DNA of 64,000 nt, from positions 33,803,221-33,867,220 of the forward strand of contig OX463781.1 in NCBI GenBank assembly GCA_949825025.1. Direction: 5' to 3'. Positions 60,810 to 64,000 of the stretch are shown here, one piece after another. Below the pieces are notes generated by a model. The model did not search any database. It was not told where the DNA came from and worked only from the letters and a program-made list of their open reading frames with translations. The position numbers were made by a program, and so were the translations under genes. Positions within the stretch are counted from its first letter, which is position 1, and each line of letters begins with the position of its first letter. The DNA is from Siphlonurus alternatus. Its lineage: Eukaryota; Arthropoda; Insecta; Ephemeroptera; Siphlonuridae.

Positions 60810-62115
60810 ATTTTTTATTTTATTTGTTTATTTGAACATATAGGTTGTACAAGACAACATTGATCACGTCAGAGAATATAACATATAGCAAAAACATACA
60901 AAACAATATATAATAAATATGGATATTGGTCAAAAACAATACAAAATCACTAACAAAGAGAAAAAACAAACAACAATCATTTATAACAATAAAACAAACA
61001 GATGAATTTAAAATTGTAAACAATTTTCTGGCAATTTATTTGCAAAAAACATCTTAATAGAATAGAATTCCTTGTTAAAGTAAAGTGCGCGCTAGAAAAA
61101 AAAATTGAGTTAGTATTTTCTAAAAATAGTTCAAGTAGTCCTCCATATCAAACCAAAATTAAAAAAATTCTATCTCAAATAGGTTTGCCAGAAAAAAATC
61201 CCAAAGTCAGAGTGAACGCGTCGCTTAACATGGGGCCTTACCTGACAAAGACCCTCGAATATCTCGAAAAAATACACCGTTAGGTGGTATGAAAAAAATA
61301 TAGTGATGTTCTATGACCCAAGCTTTAACCAAAAACCGATTAAAAAAAATTTCTCTCGAATCCATTTTTCCGTAAAAAAATAATAAAAAATCTTATGGAA
61401 ATTAACATGGTTATAGATTTTCTTGATTTTTTTACGGAAAAATGGATTCGAGAGAAATTTTTTTTAATCGGTTTTTGGTTAAAGCTTGGGTCATAGAACA
61501 TCACTATATTTTTTTCATACCACCTAACGGTGTATTTTTTCGAGATATTCAAGGGTTTTTGTCAGGTAAGGCCCCATGTTAAGCGACGCGTTCACTCTGA
61601 CTTTGGAATTTTTTTCTGGCAAACCTATTTGAGATAGAATTTTTTGAATTTTGGTTTGATATGGAGGACTACTTGAACTATTTTTAGAAAATACTAACTC
61701 AACTTTTTTTTCTGGCGCGCACTTTACTTTAATTAATATTAATTTCAGTTTTGATTTGAAAAGAGAGTCACTCTTGATGTTTTTTACACACGAGGGAAGA
61801 AAATCGTAAATTTTAGCGCATTGATGGTGGGGATTTCTTTCCGCAAACACTGAATTTTTTTATCCACTAAAGTACGACTATTGTTTCTCGTATTGTAAGA
61901 GTGGATTGAATTAAATTGTGGATACAAATCAGGATGCTTTCTTCTAAAAACAGCACACTGTACAATGCACATACAAGGCAATGTAAGCATATTATTTGAT
62001 TTGAAATGTGTCACACATGAATCACGCTTTTTGAATCTTAACATAGTCCTTAATGCCCGCTTTTGCAGCGTAAAAAGTTTATGCAAAAGCTTATTAATCT
62101 TCAATTCTTCATGTT
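60810..62115 (-). mobile_element. 5'-truncated LINE, split by a foldback element
   Basis: The minus-strand frame from 62104 encodes the C-terminal part of a non-LTR retrotransposon protein (LLHKLFTLQKRALRTMLRF, HSYNTRNNSRTLVDKK), alignable by eye with the end of the LINE protein at 27517-26015 (VFVLQKKVIRSICFAKK, HEHNTRNLKNNIPS). A frameshift lies near 61800-61850; after it IYDFLPSCVKNIKSDSLFKSK continues to the foldback border at 61732. On the other side, at 61074-61021, the same frame resumes (KEFYSIKMFFANKLPENCLQF) to a stop. The 3' end is an AT-rich tail near 60810. The reverse-transcriptase core is absent. Confidence 0.82.
61079..61728. mobile_element. TTAA-target foldback element, copy 2 (650 bp)
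   Basis: A near-complete hairpin with ends AGTAAAGTGCGCGC / complement, between TTAA at 61075-61078 and 61729-61732. The arms share TATTTTCTAAAAATAGTT and a TCTCAAATAG...CCA(C/G)A(A)AAAAA-type segment with the copy at 47456-48108, in the same order and distance from the end; lengths are 650 and 653 bp. The centre reads TTTTTACGGAAAAATGGATT. The frames inside it are hairpin mirror images. Confidence 0.85.
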
Positions 62116-62434
62116 ATAATTTATAGAATTTATGCATACGTATATTTACTTGCATAAATGTATGTTATCTATAAGTGCATCAAGAAAACTCTGAATCATT
62201 ACTTGTATGAATGCATGCATGCATCACTTGGGAATATTTTAATTTATGCATCATTCCAACAAAAGTTAAACAATTGGATATAATTATTAATATATAACAT
62301 CTCTGCATGTTATATCTCAAATTCTCAAACCTACAACCAATGTAATTTTGTAAAAGTATAATTATACAATGGTTAAAGAGAGAAAAAAAAGCACCACTTA
62401 ACAAACTCTCACCATGTAAAATGTAAAAACGTTT

Positions 62435-62462
62435 AAATAAATAAATAAATTTAATAAATTAA

Positions 62463-62509
<47 letters not shown>
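62435..62509. repeat. (AAAT)n microsatellite
   Basis: About 75 bp of AAAT units with one interruption near 62450. Confidence 0.9.
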
Positions 62510-62586
62510 AAATTTAAATAATAATTAAATACCGTGTACATATAAATAACATTTTTAACAGCAACGTAGATACGGCAAGACTGTAC

Positions 62587-62622
62587 CAAAGAATTAATAT
62601 CTACGTAGATATTAATTCTTTG
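62587..62622. repeat. 36-bp perfect palindrome
   Basis: Each half reads CAAAGAATTAATATCTAC followed directly by its complement, centre CTACGTAG, with no mismatch and no spacer. Such perfect spacer-free palindromes are uncommon. Confidence 0.92.
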
Positions 62623-64000
62623 ACTTTACTTAATGCCTTTCCGATTTCAGAGACAATGATTAATATAACTTTGAAGCACGCTTTAACCCATGGCATGCAT
62701 ATGGTATCAGTATAATAGGTTAAACTGCAGTTTAAACATCGTCTCTGCAGTTGTTCTTTCTATTTTGTTATCATATAGATAGATAGATTATCATATAGAT
62801 AATAATATGCAACAACCCTTACATAAATACTTGTCAGTTGTAAGTATTTATACTTCCAGTTGGAAATCATTTGCACAAGTATTCCAATCCTAGATTGCTT
62901 TATCTCATTACTTGGTTTAACATAAACTTCAACAAATTTGCATTGAGGGTCAGGCTGTCTGGGCCCTGGTTGTTGACACAGACGGCGGCCTGTCTGTCTG
63001 GTTGCCATGACGACAAGGATGCAAGGAGCGGTGAACGAACCCCACACCCTCGCACTGCCCTTGCGTAACACAGAGAGCCGTGCCATGGTGAAATCGAAGC
63101 AAAATCAATAACGTCTGCTGCGCCTCAGTTTTCGTCACTCAACATTCAACTTATTGTACGTTATTATAGGGCCAAGTTATATGATGTAGTAATTTGTATA
63201 CTTTCATAAATTTTCAACATGTTGAAACTTCATGCATGAAGTTTGAACTTCACTAAAGAACAACAGTCGCTCTTGAGATATCGAATTGGCTCCTTTGATT
63301 TTAACTAGACTTGCAGTGGGCTTTAAGCATATTATAACAGACAACTGTCAGCATAAATAAGTGATATCAGAAAATGGGATAGAACCGATAGGAAGTTAAA
63401 ATTTACAGCTTAAATAGATGCATGGTGCATGCGGAAACGAAATAGAGTATGCTGGGCGAAACATCATCATAACTTTCATAAAGTAACTATTATTAAATTT
63501 ATTTTACTTTAAATATATATTTTTTTTTTTTTTTTTTTACTTTTTAAATTTCCTTCTATTTGATGGAACATTTCTTTATAATATTATATACAAATCTAGC
63601 AGAATCGATGAAGATTGTTTATTCAGGGGCTTTTATATAAAATAACCTTGCAGCATTTTATTGCATGGTGATCAAAGCAGGAAGAAAACTCTATTTATTA
63701 TCATGTACGTTCTCTGTGTGACAGTTCTCTTCTGTGTGTATGTACAGGATAGATTCTATACTTTATTTTCTTTTCTAAACAAATTGCGTGGGGAATTGTC
63801 TTGAGAACTGCAAAGTTTGTGGCATTCTTTCTATTACAGCAAAAATGTCCTGCATGTCATTTCATCATTTACCTGCCTATAAACTACTATAAAGTCAAAA
63901 TTTACAACAGTAAATTTACTATTTAAGCCTGTATATTCAAATAAATCAACCATTTTTGTCAATTTCGAAGCTTCAATCACTCGGAGCTAGTGGGCAGCGA

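Larger units (their letters stand above)
62116..64000. other. right-hand end of window, no supported gene
   Basis: Contains an (AAAT)n tract at 62435-62509, a 36-bp perfect palindrome at 62587-62622, a GC-richer patch at 62940-63086 and poly-T near 63520-63538. The patch is open in several minus-strand frames, one starting MARLSVLRKGSARVWGSF at 63086, and could hold an upstream SLC38A9 exon, but no frame matches the family and no phase-2 donor can be fixed. Confidence 0.35.

Noticed and set aside
61524..61850. 108-codon minus-strand frame
   Set aside because: It runs from LINE remnant into a foldback arm; only its first part is LINE protein.
62760..63138. Overlapping minus-strand frames as a 5' SLC38A9 exon
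   Set aside because: No frame resembles the SLC38A9 N-tail and no phase-2 donor to match the exon at 60062 can be fixed; kept only as a possibility.
1..64000. CRISPR arrays, operons, tRNA or rRNA genes
   Set aside because: No regularly spaced repeats, no cloverleaf or rRNA sequence seen; the window is eukaryotic with spliced genes.

Overview
This is a eukaryotic nuclear window, very AT-rich between genes. It holds spliced genes with GT-AG introns, (TA)n and poly-T tracts, many short inverted-repeat transposons and two LINE copies. The gene set (an animal Cut8/Sts1-like proteasome tether, ZC3H14/Nab2, a small PAR/CES-2-type bZIP, PDCD2, NAA30, COA6, SLC38A9) suggests an arthropod, perhaps a crustacean. 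The phylum is an inference; no rRNA, tRNA or mitochondrial sequence is available to fix it.

Layout. 1-6.1 kb: gene-poor, with one mariner-like MITE and a doubtful minus-strand exon. 6.1-7.3 kb (+): the last three exons of an SDR-family protein whose catalytic residues look lost. 11.4-15.3 kb (+): a Cut8/Sts1-like gene behind a CCAAT/E2F-type promoter. 19.1-28.3 kb (+): ZC3H14/Nab2 with five CCCH fingers; introns hold a Harbinger-like element, a TA-target MITE and an antisense LINE. 30.3-31.9 kb (-): a two-exon bZIP gene. 32-36.6 kb: two large foldback structures between divergent promoters. 36.7-42.6 kb (+): PDCD2, with an unrecognised intronless gene nested in its last intron. 45.7-49.6 kb (-): NAA30, whose introns are loaded with inverted-repeat elements. 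50.6-50.95 kb (+): COA6, divergent from NAA30. 55.2-60.1 kb (-): eight exons of SLC38A9, 5' end not found. 60.8-62.1 kb: a 5'-truncated LINE split by a TTAA-target foldback element.

The genes are unrelated housekeeping or regulatory loci: nuclear proteasome anchoring, poly(A) RNA binding, ribosome-linked PDCD2, NatC N-terminal acetylation, cytochrome c oxidase assembly and lysosomal amino-acid sensing. They do not form a pathway cluster. The least expected signals are the nested gene with two SxIP motifs and a C-terminal hydrophobic segment, the degenerate SDR, a TTAA-target foldback family with two copies of almost equal length (one inserted in a LINE reading frame), and several MITE families that share ends or cores.

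Coding coordinates come from reading frames joined at GT-AG sites with matching phase. Family names come from recognised protein sequence; no database search was run.
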